Shown here in pieces: positions 1 to 18,780 of a DNA stretch of 64,000 nt (its first letter is position 1; every line of letters begins with the position of its first letter). Source of the DNA: Symsagittifera roscoffensis (Eukaryota > Xenacoelomorpha > Acoela > Convolutidae); NCBI RefSeq assembly GCF_963678635.1, contig NC_087069.1:32019710-32083709 (forward strand). Reading direction: 5' to 3'. The position numbers and the translations under genes were made by a program. The notes under the pieces were generated by a model. The model saw only the letters and a program-made list of their open reading frames with translations, made no database searches and had not been told where the DNA came from.

Positions 1-284
1 ATTTCTCTGTGAAGCTTTTAAAGCTTCACAGAAAAATTAGAGAGTACACTGCTCCCGCATCAAATTCTTGCAATGCAAGATTTCCTCGATCTGTTTTTTT
101 AAAGGTTACTGAAAATATGATAGGTTTGTAGGCAATTTAGGTTTTCAGTTCTCTTTATTTTGTTTGTTAAAACAGCAAAAGTGAACATTAAAAGTGTAAA
201 GGTTACGAAAACGGTCATTAGTTCTGAAATTGTTTTCAGCAATTTTTTTGGCTATTTTTCTGGGCTGGGTAATGTTGTCTTACC

Positions 285-372
285 CTCAAGCAACGAGCAC
301 GGATCATGGTGGGCCTCGAACATCCGACCTTTCGATTGAGAGGCGGAGACCTAACCACTGTATTAAATAGGT
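285..372 (-). repeat. tRNA-derived SINE-like head
   Basis: On the minus strand the segment reads GTGGTTAGGTCTCCGCC, then AATCGAAAGGTCGGA, then TGTTCGAGGCC. This matches a Pol III A box followed about 35 nt later by a B box (consensus GGTTCGANNCC), with the wording typical of tRNA-derived SINEs. The acceptor arm is not convincing, so it is not a functional tRNA. It lies between the two copies of the 566-bp unit. Confidence 0.7.
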
Positions 373-503
373 TCGTGTAAATATGTCTTAGTTGGTCTCA
401 TTTAATACGTTCTGTTTTGACTTGACACGATATTTTTGGGCGGATAGGTTCGTGCAACTTATTAGTCCAATATAAAACGCATCGTGTCAGCATTGCTTAT
501 TGT

Positions 504-666
504 AAAAAAACAGATCGAGGAAATCTTGCATTGCAAGAATTTGATGCGGGAGCTGTGTATTCTCTAATTTCTCTGTGAAGCTTTTAAAGCTTCACAGAAA
601 AATTAGAGAGTACACTGCTCCCGCATCAAATTCTTGCAATGCAAGATTTCCTCGATCTGTTTTTTT
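504..666. repeat. 163-bp near-perfect palindrome
   Basis: The stretch from the A7 run at 504-510 to the T7 run at 660-666 reads as its own reverse complement around position 585. I count about three arm mismatches. Arms of about 80 bp with almost no spacer would extrude as a long hairpin. A smaller palindrome, CTTGCAATGCAAG, sits inside each arm. It may be a foldback transposon or the joined ends of an inverted duplication. No transposase or target duplication is visible. Confidence 0.9.
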
Positions 667-805
667 AAAGGTTACTGAAAATATGATAGGTTTGTAGGCA
701 ATTTACGTTTTCAGTTCTCTTTATTTTGTTTGTTAAAACAGCAAAAGTGAACATTAAAAGTGTAAAGGTTACGAAAACGGTCATTAGTTCTGAAATTGTT
801 TTCAG

Positions 806-9463
<8,658 letters not shown>

Positions 9464-9665
9464 GGCAAACAACTCACTAGTACACTGTCACTTGACCTCT
9501 AGCTTCAGGTCAATCACAGTCTGACCGAATTAGGCTGCAAAAAAATTCCAGACGGAAAAAAACGGCATTGAGTCGCTCAAATTTTTTCAAGATATTGTTT
9601 TGGCTTCCCTGAGAGTTCCTTTTCACTTTCCAACCATCTTTTGGCTATGTTTTTATAAATGCGAA

Positions 9666-9741
9666 CAGGGGCAGATCTAGGATTTTCTCGAGGGGGGCTT
9701 TTCAAAAAAAAATTGAAATTAGCTTCCTAAATCCGCCCCAG
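9666..9741 (+). mobile_element. Short hAT-type MITE relic
   Basis: The left end CAGGGGCAGATCTAGG and the right end (reverse complement CTGGGGCGGATTTAGG) match the termini of the 30144-30426 element. At 76 bp nearly all the interior is lost. Flanking 8-mers AATGCGAA and CTTGCAAA agree at 5 of 8 positions, a possible decayed target duplication. Confidence 0.6.
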
Positions 9742-9939
9742 CTTGCAAAAGCTGGTGTTCGGGAACTAGACTTTTTCCCGTAAACAACTTTTCGTAGACA
9801 TTGTCATCTTACTTTATTAGTGAATTTTAACATCTTCCAGGTTCCTTCACACTTGGCCTAGAGTTAACTACTGGCCGGGTGAACAACTAGTTTTACAGAA
9901 TCACTTGAATCATATCAAATCGAAGTCAGACGTTATTTC

Positions 9940-10005
9940 GCGCCTGCGGCGAAGAGGTAACGCACTTGCCTATAAAGACAAAGGTCGGTTTTTAGAATCC
10001 GGCGA
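9940..10005 (+). repeat. tRNA-like SINE head
   Basis: GCGGCGAAGAGGTAACGC (A-box region) is followed by ACTTGCCTATAAAGAC and, about 20 nt later, a degraded B box ending AGAATCC. The wording GGTAACGCACTTGCCTA is typical of tRNA-derived SINE heads. The anticodon and T arms do not fold cleanly. It lies downstream of the Miro stop codon. Confidence 0.5.
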
Positions 10006-10344
10006 GGACATGTTTTTTTGTAAGCGGAAAGTTGTGCTTTTTTGTCGGCTTAATTGCCGCAGCACCAAATCTACCATAAGTTTGGGCATTTTTAATTCAT
10101 GAGTAAATGATTTTTTCAATAATTATCCTGCCAATTCTGATATCAAGAGTTTAATGGAAACAGCAGGTTGTCGAAAACCTACCTGCATAAACGGTCACTC
10201 CTAATTATGTTTAGAATAAATGTGGTCTTCAAAAATCGCAGTTTTGACCGTTTTTTTGGAAATTTTTGACGTTTTTTTTGAAAAATACGCTGCGATTTCT
10301 CAGGTTTTTGAGTTTTGGAATGTCATGTTTTTTAACTTAGTCCA

Positions 10345-11640
10345 TTTTATTACAAATGGCGAAATCGAACGGAATGATACGATCGATCCACCGGGTTAAT
10401 CGACTAAACATTGTTTTATTTTTCTTGTTGTTTCCGTTAAGTAATGTAACAAGCGCTTTATGATCGGTTACTACCGTAAATGTCCTCCCGAATATTTAAT
10501 TTCTAAAATATTCTGCCCCCATACTTCCGCCAGCATTTCCAATTCGTTCGTTGAGTACTTTTTCTCCGCCGTGTTTAGATATGTTGAGGCAAACGATATC
10601 GGCCGCCAGCCCTCGGGGCCTAGTTGCTCAAGAACCGCTCCTAGTCCATTATGGCTAGCATTGCAATACGAATGTCCTTGTGTACGTCGAAATGCTTAGT
10701 TCAACTATTTTTGAGGGCTTAGAACGCGAATTGGCACTCTGCCGACCATACGAAATCATTTTTTTTTGCGTAGCAACGGCCGGATAGGCGCTGACGTTTC
10801 CGCGAGTTCCGGCAAATATTTGTGGAGCCTGTGAATGGAGCCCATGAAAGATTTCATTTGAGACAGTGTTCGTGGTGGTTGCTAGTTATAAATCGGATCT
10901 GTTTTTCGAACTAGCGGAGTAATACCTGAGGAGGTTATTTTATGCCCCAACCACTCGCATTCTAATTTCGCAAAATCGCATTTCGGTAGCTTAAGCGCCA
11001 TATTTTCTCGATCCATTTTTTTCAAAATTTTCTCGACAAAGCAATATGTTAAATTTCCGTAGCTTTTGAGAGTACCAGAATGTCGTCGATGAACGCATGA
11101 GCATTTGGAAATTCATTCAACATGGAGTCGGAGTCCATTACCCGTTAAAATTCCGCAGGCATCCGTTAAGTCCGTAAAACCGTCTTGAATCGATGCGTAC
11201 CGGTGGATTTTCCAATCGAAAAACTGCAATGCTTGCCTTTTTCATGACTTAAAGGCAGTTCTCATATGCATATGTTAAGTAGTAAAATAGACCGTACCCG
11301 ATTTTCGTTTGCTAATTGTTTGCCCTGTCGTATTCATTAGTTCCTCTATGGGCGGCATTTGGTACTTGTTTTTATGTACCTGCTTATTTAGCTCCCTTGA
11401 TTCGAGTGCGAATTTAACCGACCCGTTTTTTTACTGTGATAACGATTATCAATACAAATAATTTATCCGAGCATTTCGATATGCCCTTGGCTCAGTAGTT
11501 TTTCATTTTCCTCATCGACTTCATCTTGAAGCGTGATCGGAACGCGTCTACCTTTCTTTTGCACCGGCATTAGTGCTTTGAAGAAATCGGCGTGTACATT
11601 ATAGTTGCAGATGCGCCCTACCCTATTAAATAAATTCTAG
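10345..11640 (-). pseudogene. Gypsy reverse transcriptase and RNase H remnants
   Basis: On the minus strand one reads ALMPVQKKGRRVPITLQ, SVKFALESRELNKQVHKNKY, AFIDDILVLSKA (the xxDD catalytic motif), KLECEWLGHKITSSGI, FMGSIHRLHKYLPELAE and, for RNase H, YSTNELEMLA and TVVTDHKALVTLL. These are the standard Gypsy RT-to-RNase H landmarks in order. Several stops and frameshifts interrupt them. Sequence ends near the left 45-bp direct repeat with no integrase. Confidence 0.8.
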
Positions 11641-11649
11641 AATTGTTTA

Positions 11650-12273
11650 CTGAAATGCAGTTGCCATTCGACCAACTGCTTGTCCTGTTGTTGCTCCGTG
11701 ACCTTGGATATTCATGACGTCTCCCGCGGCGGCTTCAACCAGTTGAAGACCCAGCTGTGGCATCAGATCCCGCCTTATAATTGACGATCTGCACCCCCCA
11801 TCCTCCCGATCACCTTGACGTACGTTTCTGACGACCACCCATTTGATGTCAATGTCGCCTTCATCTTCCCCATGAATTTCAATGGATTGTTTCCGCAAAC
11901 GCCGAACTTGTCTTCATTCGGCCCCAAAGGTAATACTTTGACACCCGCTTTCCCCAGCGTTTTCCTCAATTCGCCGATGGTGAAGATGGAAATTGGCGAC
12001 CCACTATCAATCCACGCCGTCGTCATTTTTCCGTTGAGCTTCAATGGCAATTGCACCTCCGCTACTTTAAGTTTATGCTCCTTCTTCCGAATCGTTGTCA
12101 TGCTCCGCAAATCGGTCATCCATGCCCGTCTCGCCGTGAATAAGTCCTACGCGTCCACGGTTTGCGCCTCTCTTCCAGCGGCATATCCGCTCGTAGTGTC
12201 CTGTCTTTTTGCAGTAGTTGCCTGTTTCGTTGCGGGCTGGACATTTTGAAATGTGGACCGTTGTAAATTTCAC
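11650..12273 (-). pseudogene. Gypsy nucleocapsid and aspartic protease fragments
   Basis: A zinc-knuckle relic reads NYCKKTGHYERIC with the first knuckle cysteine apparently replaced by Gly. The protease follows with AWIDSGSPISIFTI; DSG is the active-site triad of retropepsins. In another frame comes SSIIRRDLMPQLGLQLV, the conserved GRDLM..LGL end of Gypsy proteases with its first Gly changed. The plus-strand frame covering this stretch is a shadow. Confidence 0.8.
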
Positions 12274-13060
12274 CTGGTCGTAATTAAAACAACGTCTCTC
12301 CGCCCCGCCTCTTGCGTTTCCCCGGAATGATCCCCTGGCACCCTGTTGAAATGGCCTTCAGAATCCCTCTCGGATAGAACTGATTGGTTCGGCCTTTCTT
12401 TGTAAGCCACCCCTGGCGCCGTTTTTAGTCCCCCACTGGTAACTTTGTAACTTTTAGCATACTTGTCTCCCCTTTGGTACGATAACGCAATCTTGTACAA
12501 TTTGTCCGGTGTTTTTGTAGACCTGCGTAATTCCGTTTGTGCCTCCTTGTTAGTCATGTTTACTATAAGAAGTCCCGTAAGTTCCAGCGTGCCTAGATTG
12601 CATCTAGCCGCGAATCCACTTAGTGCAGAATGAAATTGTTCAAGGGACTCCCCTTCCCGCTGTTTTCGCGACTATATTTGGTAAGTTTCAAACGTCTCAT
12701 TTCTCTTTTTCTTAAGGATTGCTTCGAGTTCATCCAGTATCCGAGGGTACCTGGTAGTAGCTAAATCCAAATGCGGTCTCCTGTTCTTTAGGTCGTCCTG
12801 ACCACGTTCTCCCAGGCATAGATACAAGTTAGAAACTAGCGTTTGTTCCGCTTCCACCCGATTTTTTTTTTCAACACCTCCGATGGTAACCCCGTTATTT
12901 GCGCGGTCCTTAACGTTTTTGCAAAGTAGAACGACGTCGGGTTAAACGCGTGCTTATCTATTACGCCCCACGTGAATCGATTAATCCAATGTTCCCACAA
13001 CATTGGAGGTTCCGCGCATTTGCTCGGGCAGAATGCCGTAATCCCCAACGGATTCTGTCC
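12270..13060 (-). pseudogene. Gypsy gag fragments
   Basis: Three open pieces (12836-13048, 12672-12857, 12270-12557) read as one gag in sequence order. The first has PPMLWEHWINRFTWGVIDK, the usual start of Gypsy gag (W..W...F). The second has LYLCLGERGQDDLKN and RYPRILDELEAIL. The third contains TPDKLYKIALSYQRGDKYAK. Frame changes separate them, so no full gag can be made. Confidence 0.75.
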
Positions 13061-13352
13061 ACCCCACCGTTCGCTGCTGGCTGCGCAATATTGAAAGCGA
13101 TTCTCCAGTATAGTAAATTCCGTAATGAAATGAAGTTAGAACAGTCGATTTGATATATATGAACTCAGACGGTCAACTGTTCTAGCACCACTTGAGAGTC
13201 GCAACGCCGCTGGCAGGTATCAATTACTGACCATCAAGGTCACTGCCACAACGGACTATAAACTGAGTTAAATATGACACGGCCACAAACTACTGTTTGC
13301 AGAAAAAGTTTCGGAATGTCATGTTTTTTAACTTAGTCCGTTTTGTTACAAA

Positions 13353-14237
13353 CTTTCTGACTTTTCTTAAAAACTAACCGCATTCAATCTGAGACGAAGG
13401 ATATAATCAAAAGAATCGTTTGTCTGAATTTTTTAACAAACGCTGTGACTCCCAAGTTTTTTGTAAAAAAAATGTTATCTTGAAAAAATTCCAATATCTC
13501 AAAAATTTTCTTTCACTTTTTTTGAGTAGAGAAACAACTAAGGGGTTTTGGGCAAAATCCAAGTTTTGAAATCGCGCATTTCTTTCTGCATCAGTATAAC
13601 AAATTCAAAAATACGAAACACGTACTTCTAGCATTAGCTGGGTCCCTAGTTATCTTATCGAAAGTTTTGGTTCGCTAAGTTTTTTTTTAACTTTTTTAAG
13701 TTTTTGAGCTCCGTTTCGCCTCTGTGTTTCAATTTTTGTTCTAATTTATTTGTTCAGCTTAGTTCCTATTTGAAGATTTCAAATACCCTTAATTATGCGC
13801 TTTATTAAAGCGCAATATTTCCGATAAGTTATGAATTATAGAGCGGCATTTTAATCATGAAATTAAATCCCCTAGTCTTCAAATAGTCTGTGTAGCTCTC
13901 ATATGTGTATACACTCACGCTTTTACAGCGAAAAGGAGGCTTGAAATTTAAGCCTATTCCCTAAGTGCAACGCGGGCTATTGGTTTCAGTTGGGGGGTGG
14001 TCTCTTAGTGCAACAGGAGGAGGGGGGAATGATTGCAATTACATGTGTTGCTTTTTAGGCACAAGAGAAGGAAATACCACTACTATTACTACTCTTTCAT
14101 TGACAGTTTCTGGGCCAAAACTACTGCAGCAATCACAGCGTCCACAGTTGGCGCCCTTGCCGCAGTGCTAATATATAGAAAGTACATCAGAACATAATTT
14201 CCCACAAAAATCAAACTTCGTAATATATAAATATATA
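13353..14237. other. AT-rich stretch, fragments of repeats
   Basis: No gene is seen. About 13690-13760 (TTTCGCCTCTGTGTTTCAAT) resembles internal parts of repeat family B near 5970-6005. A G-rich patch around 13990-14030 and an ACTATTACTACT patch at about 14083 are low-complexity. Confidence 0.5.
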
Positions 14238-14416
14238 TTAGGCTCTTTTCAAAGTTCAGAGTCTGAACTTTGTTTTGCTGTCACACAATCAATTTTGAGT
14301 GGTTGTACGTTTCATGCCGAAATGATTAAAAAGGTGTTTTATTGCAAAAAAAATTGAATTTATCTGAAAATATTAATTTTCTTTATAAAAAAGAGTAACT
14401 TCTGAAAAGAGCCTAA
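14238..14416. mobile_element. 179-bp MITE with terminal inverted repeats
   Basis: It starts TTAGGCTCTTTTCA and ends with the exact reverse complement TGAAAAGAGCCTAA; allowing one extra base the match continues through AAGTT. The interior has no coding capacity. A second small hairpin (AAGTTCAGA/TCTGAACTT) sits just inside the left end. The target duplication is ambiguous (TTA/TAA is part of the inverted repeat), so the superfamily is not assigned. Confidence 0.8.
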
Positions 14417-14916
14417 GCCTGAAAAGAACAAAACTTTTGATTTGATTAGACTGCAGTGCGTTTTCCTTCCATATGTTGTAATGCATTCATGCTATGAGTT
14501 GAACTTGTATAACTTCGATAGAGAGATGAGACCGCACACTAAACTCAATTTTGGTACTTAATTGAATTGTTTATTTTGATACTTTTCCTCATTCATGAGT
14601 CTTCTTAGTTTGCTGAATTCGAGTTAACGCTATTTTGCTCTCTTGCTGCAAATATCAATCCAGACTGCCCTAGCAGTTTGAACATCGAATTTAAACTACC
14701 CTGGTTCCTGTGGAAGTAGCATAATCTTCTGTCAACGGTTTTTATAGCAAAGAAACACTTTCATCGCGAAAAGCACTATGGCGGTCGAAGTGTTTACAAG
14801 TTAATGTTTTACTGCTAGTAGATTAATCAATTATTTATTTTGTGCATAAATAGGAAATACAAAGAAATTCGTCCAGTAAATGAACTTATTTTAATCTGCT
14901 ATCCGCTAAATAAATA

Positions 14917-15070
14917 ATCTGAGGTGGGTATTATTATGATTATTATTACTAATGAGAATTTCACGGGAGAGTCCGTGAGGGTTCAGCGACTAAATTATCT
15001 GAGGTGGGTATTATTATGATTATTATTACTAATAAGAATTTCACGGGGGAGTCCGTGAGGGTTCAGCGAC
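14917..15070 (-). repeat. Duplicated 3' terminal unit of the CR1-like element
   Basis: Two copies of a 74-bp unit, 80 bp apart, with two differences. Each reads (minus strand) CGCTGAACCCTCACGG, a CACGG/CCGTG hairpin, GTGAAATTC, then an (AAT)-rich tail. This fits the 3' hairpin plus microsatellite by which CR1-like RTs recognise their RNA. Confidence 0.8.
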
Positions 15071-15479
15071 CCTCTGAGATGAAAGTTGGTAAGTTTCTTA
15101 ATAATTTTCTGAAGTTGTACTGCACACAATCACAATGCGTTTTCCAAGTGCAGGTAAATCCTCATCAAAATATAGAGTGAAGTTATTCCAAAACCATCGA
15201 AGAAGGCCTTTCTTGAGAGAACCAATATCTGTAATGTCAACATAACTTGGTGCTTAATTAGCAAGTCGAGCATAGCTTCATCTTTGGGCGTTGTACCTGA
15301 AACAAACTAGAAGCAGCAGACCTTGTATTGAAAAGATTTTCCATGGGTGAATAACTGACCGCTTTAGCAGCAAAATCAAAATCGTAGGATCCATTCATTA
15401 GTTTGGATAAGTATAAAAGATCTAGCATTTGAAGATAATATAGTACTGGTAGAATGTTCAGTTTAATTAGGTCGTCTTT

Positions 15480-16730
15480 TTAATTGTTATGACCACTGAT
15501 CCAATAACAAGTTCTTTTTTGAAAGGACTCCAATAAACGAGTGATGCTTGGGTAGAAGCACCAACTCGAATATGTGACAAAAGATAAAATCATACTTTTA
15601 TAAAGGTTTAATTTTGTGCTCATGGAAAGTTTAGGAGAATTTCTTTTTTTAAAAAGAAAGGCAGGATTTGCTTTTTTGATACTTTCTGACATGTGAAGAT
15701 CCCAAGAAAGGTCCTCGGTAATGTAAAGACCCAGCTGTTTGTGAAATATCAAATTAGTAATTGGAATGTTATTGAAATATAAATTATTTTGACTTTTTGA
15801 TCTGAAATTAGAAAGCAACACTTAAAGGCATTGAAAGGCATTTTGTTCGTTACGCTCAAAGTATAAAGGCTCCAAGTGTAATTCTGCTTTAAGAAATTGT
15901 TCATGTAAGTTGAGGGTAATCAACTTTGCATCATCTGCACATAATAATGGTGAGCTGACAGTACACCGTCGAGATAAGTCATTGATGAATAATATAAACA
16001 ACAAAGGCGCAAGAACTGACCCTTCAGGCACACAACACTCGTTACAACAATCAACTTCCACAAGTAATTTCCAACTTTGTTTGCGACCGCTAAGATAAGA
16101 ATTTAAGAAGTTTAATAGCTCACCAAAATCAGACACCAAAATCAGAAAGCTTATGAAGTAAATTTCCATGGTCCACTGTCAAAAGCCTTCTCAAAGTCGG
16201 TATATAGAACATCTATCTCTTTCCCCTGTCGAATTCCTGAACGAATTTCATCTAAATAAACTAAAAGTTGAAGTGAACTGGAGCGTTTTTTCCTGAAACC
16301 AAACTGAGAATTTTAAAAAAGGGTTTGCAAAAATCATACAGCGATAAAAACAAACAACGCTTAAGTTTTTTTGAAGGTACTGATCGTAAAGAGACTGTTC
16401 GACACTTTTCTACTGTAATTTTGCTGCGCTTTTTATGTATTGGAAAAATTATTGAATATTTCCAGGTTTCAGGATATGTTGAAGATTGCTTAATTTTGTA
16501 AAATAATTGATATTATGAACGACAGGTTGTTTTTATCACATTTAGAGAATAAAAAAGGTGGAAGGTAATCCGGACCAATGGCTTTTTCAATAGCTAGGTT
16601 TAAACAAATATCCATAATCAAGGACTCGTCAATTAAAAAGTAATCTATAATTGGACTATTTGATATAGAATGATGGTTTATTTGATAATGAGGAGATTCG
16701 ATATAGTTTTCTGCGAATAAAAATAGCAAA
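15480..16730 (-). pseudogene. CR1-like reverse transcriptase fragments
   Basis: Landmarks in order: AIEKAIGPDYLPPFLF (RT entry, 16490-16729), DFEKAFDS plus a frameshifted HGNLLHKLSDFG (motif A, about 16130-16204), FLNSYLSGRKQ and GSVLAPLLFILFINDL, the catalytic CADDAKL (15919-15940; normally Y/FADD), and HKQLGLYITEDLSWDLH with LYKSMILSFVTY in the thumb (15480-15821). Frameshifts separate the pieces. Confidence 0.85.
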
Positions 16731-16784
16731 TAACTCAGCCTTCTCGAGGTCAGTCGAGGCTTTCGCGCTGCGAAAGCGCAAGGT

Positions 16785-17880
16785 TCATGGTAGCAATGAT
16801 TTATTTAGAGACCTATAATATTTAAACAAAGCATTTGTGTTTCTGCCATCCGCTAGGCGTTTCTCGTATTCAATCTTGTCATTTTGAACAGATCTTCGAC
16901 AAACTAGAGATGATGCAAGACACTTGGAATGTTCAGCACCAAATTTTTGAGAGGTTGTTTGACGTCGCTTGAGTAAATTCGAAGTCTCAGAAGTTACCCA
17001 GGGAGGAAGTGAACGTCTGTGTTTTGTTCTGATAGGAATGGTTTCTCTCAGTTTTTCATTCAACCAATGATACCATTGTTCAATGAGAAATGCTACATTA
17101 GACCAGCAAAATGGTTGAAAAACGGATTGATTAATGATGTAGCTTAATTTTTCATAATCCCCATTACAATAGCTAAAATAAAAATCGCGGTCTAATTTCC
17201 GAATTAAAATTTTTATTAATGGATACTGTGGCTTCTATGGCAAAGTGGTCTGACATATCTAGATTCTGTAATGGCAAAACTTCTTCAATTTCAATATCTT
17301 TGGAAGTAATAAGTAAATCTAATGAGCTAATGTAATAAATTCGAGTAAAGATGATTCTGATTCAGTTTTTGAGGAATAAGTAGTCCAGTCGATCCCATGA
17401 AAATTGAAATCGGCTGTAAAAGATCAGGTGATCATCAGTCAATTTGCGGATAAAATTATGGATTGAATTAATTTTTTGTAAGGATATGTTGTAAGGACTG
17501 TCTGAAGGATATACATAAACGCATATGACAGTCAAAGATCAGGTACCAAGGTCTATTGTCGAAATACAACAAAAGTCCTTCAAGTCATCGCAGACTCTCG
17601 AGAGCAAGTGAGATGTTTAGTAACACAAATCATCACACCACCATGAGCTGATGCATCATTTTCCTTTGAAGGTCGATTAGATGTGTATATGTTGTAAGAA
17701 GGAAGGAATAATTATTCTTAAGAGAAGTTATCTGTTAGCCAAGTTTCTTGTAAACATAAAACATGATATGAAGCTGATGTTATAAATTTTGAGAACTTTT
17801 GACGTCTTTCAAGTCCTATCAGATTGCTAATGTGAGAAAAACATCGTATTTCTGTTACTGAGATCGAATGTTTGACAGGT
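16785..17880 (-). pseudogene. EEP endonuclease and linker remnants
   Basis: Minus strand shows SYHVLCLQETWLT (17738-17775), the LQETWL catalytic-Glu motif of apurinic-like endonucleases, then AHGGVMICV (about 17625-17660). The linker to the RT (16785-17063) carries KHRRSLPPWVTSE and LADGRNTNALFKYYRSLN, typical of CR1/Jockey-like ORF2. Stops interrupt the domain. Confidence 0.7.
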
Positions 17881-18148
17881 AGTCACTTATCTACGTTAAC
17901 TTTTACATTGTTTTGGAAAAGTTCCAAATTACGAAGTTTTATTGATTATGGATCAGCACCTGCATCCAACAAATCACGTCTTTTTTGCAATAATTTTCGT
18001 TCAAATTCTTGTTGTTTTTTATTAAGTGACCGTGAGATGAACACCGAATATTTTTTTATTGAAACACTCCCTTGAATGATTGCAGCATGGAAGACAGCGC
18101 GAGCATTTTTGATGCAATAAAATCGTTTTTCAATTTAATCAATACAGA

Positions 18149-18770
18149 TCATGGACGGCTTGAATTTTCTTTGAATTTACCCAGTCTATTATAACAAACA
18201 ATATCTGATGCTTCCAGACCGATGTGATTCAAGATTCCGTTTATAGAGTTTTCTTCGTGGGTGATAATGTTCATTCGACTAGCCTTTTGGCTCTGATTTG
18301 AGGGTGTAGTTTCAGGGATACCCGAAATACGATTTTCACTACTTGTTGAATCTACAAAAGACGGAGCAGTTCGTGCTGCGTCGCTATATTTCATTCGAAT
18401 GGGGGACACCGCAGAAAATTCAACCACAGATTCTTGGAGGGATGAAATAGTATTTTTAAAAGAAGTTAACTTAGCTTCGTTTAATGGAGGAGTGCAACCT
18501 TTTGCAAGGCAGTCAATAGCAACCTCTCGTTGAATCGTTCCCAAGCAGTCATTGCAAAAAAGGAGAAGATGCAAGTTATTTCCTTGATTCCATTTATTGC
18601 ATTTTCAGATAATCCTGTAAATTGCTTTGTAAGATGCATGGTGTTACCACACGTGACACAGTGGAAGATATTTTTACCATTTGTAATCGATTTCTGACAT
18701 GAAGTACAGAAAACTCTCGAGTCATTTGATTTCCTGACCTTTGATAAACTTTCGCTGGACTCATCTTGTC
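18149..18770 (-). pseudogene. Element ORF1 with PHD-like zinc finger
   Basis: Minus strand near 18640-18740 reads VFCTSCQKSI, then FHCVTCGNTMHL, a C-x2-C...C-x2-C-x4-H pattern like the PHD-type fingers of some CR1-clade ORF1 proteins. The following open stretch (18149-18574) is Ser/Thr-rich with a helical segment (LTSFKNTISSLQESV) and ILNHIGLEASDIVCYNRLGK, matching the C-terminal part of such ORF1s. A frameshift splits it. Confidence 0.6.
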
Positions 18771-18780
18771 CAGCGCCAAC

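Larger units (their letters stand above)
1..805. repeat. 566-bp-period direct duplication (1-239 and 567-805)
   Basis: Bases 1-239 recur at 567-805 with one substitution seen (near 151/717, g versus c). Both copies start within the palindrome described at 504-666, so a second palindrome copy probably straddles the left edge of the window. The 240-566 interval holds the tRNA-derived segment. This looks like at least two units of a tandem array of about 566 bp, or a recent segmental duplication. No coding sequence is seen. Confidence 0.85.
10312..13352 (-). mobile_element. Degenerate Ty3/Gypsy retrotransposon
   Basis: Gag, nucleocapsid, protease, RT and RNase H fragments follow in order on the minus strand, broken by many stops and frameshifts; no integrase is seen. 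The block lies between 45-bp direct repeats (10312-10356 and 13308-13352, three differences) containing TGTCATGTTTTTTAACTTAG. These could be remnants of LTR ends or a duplication made when the fragment was captured. Intact LTRs are not visible. Confidence 0.85.
14917..18780 (-). mobile_element. Degenerate CR1/Jockey-like non-LTR retrotransposon
   Basis: On the minus strand: ORF1 with a zinc-finger-like start (about 18560-18770), EEP endonuclease remnants (17100-17880), RT (15480-16730) and a 3' UTR ending in a hairpin plus an (AAT)-like tail, present twice (14917-14990 and 14997-15070). Length of about 3.9 kb fits a nearly full-length element. Many stops and frameshifts show it is inactive. 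Clade placement among EEP-type elements is inference. Confidence 0.8.

Noticed and set aside
11815-12249. 144-codon plus-strand frame
   Set aside because: Shadow of the minus-strand Gypsy nucleocapsid and protease, which carry recognisable motifs.
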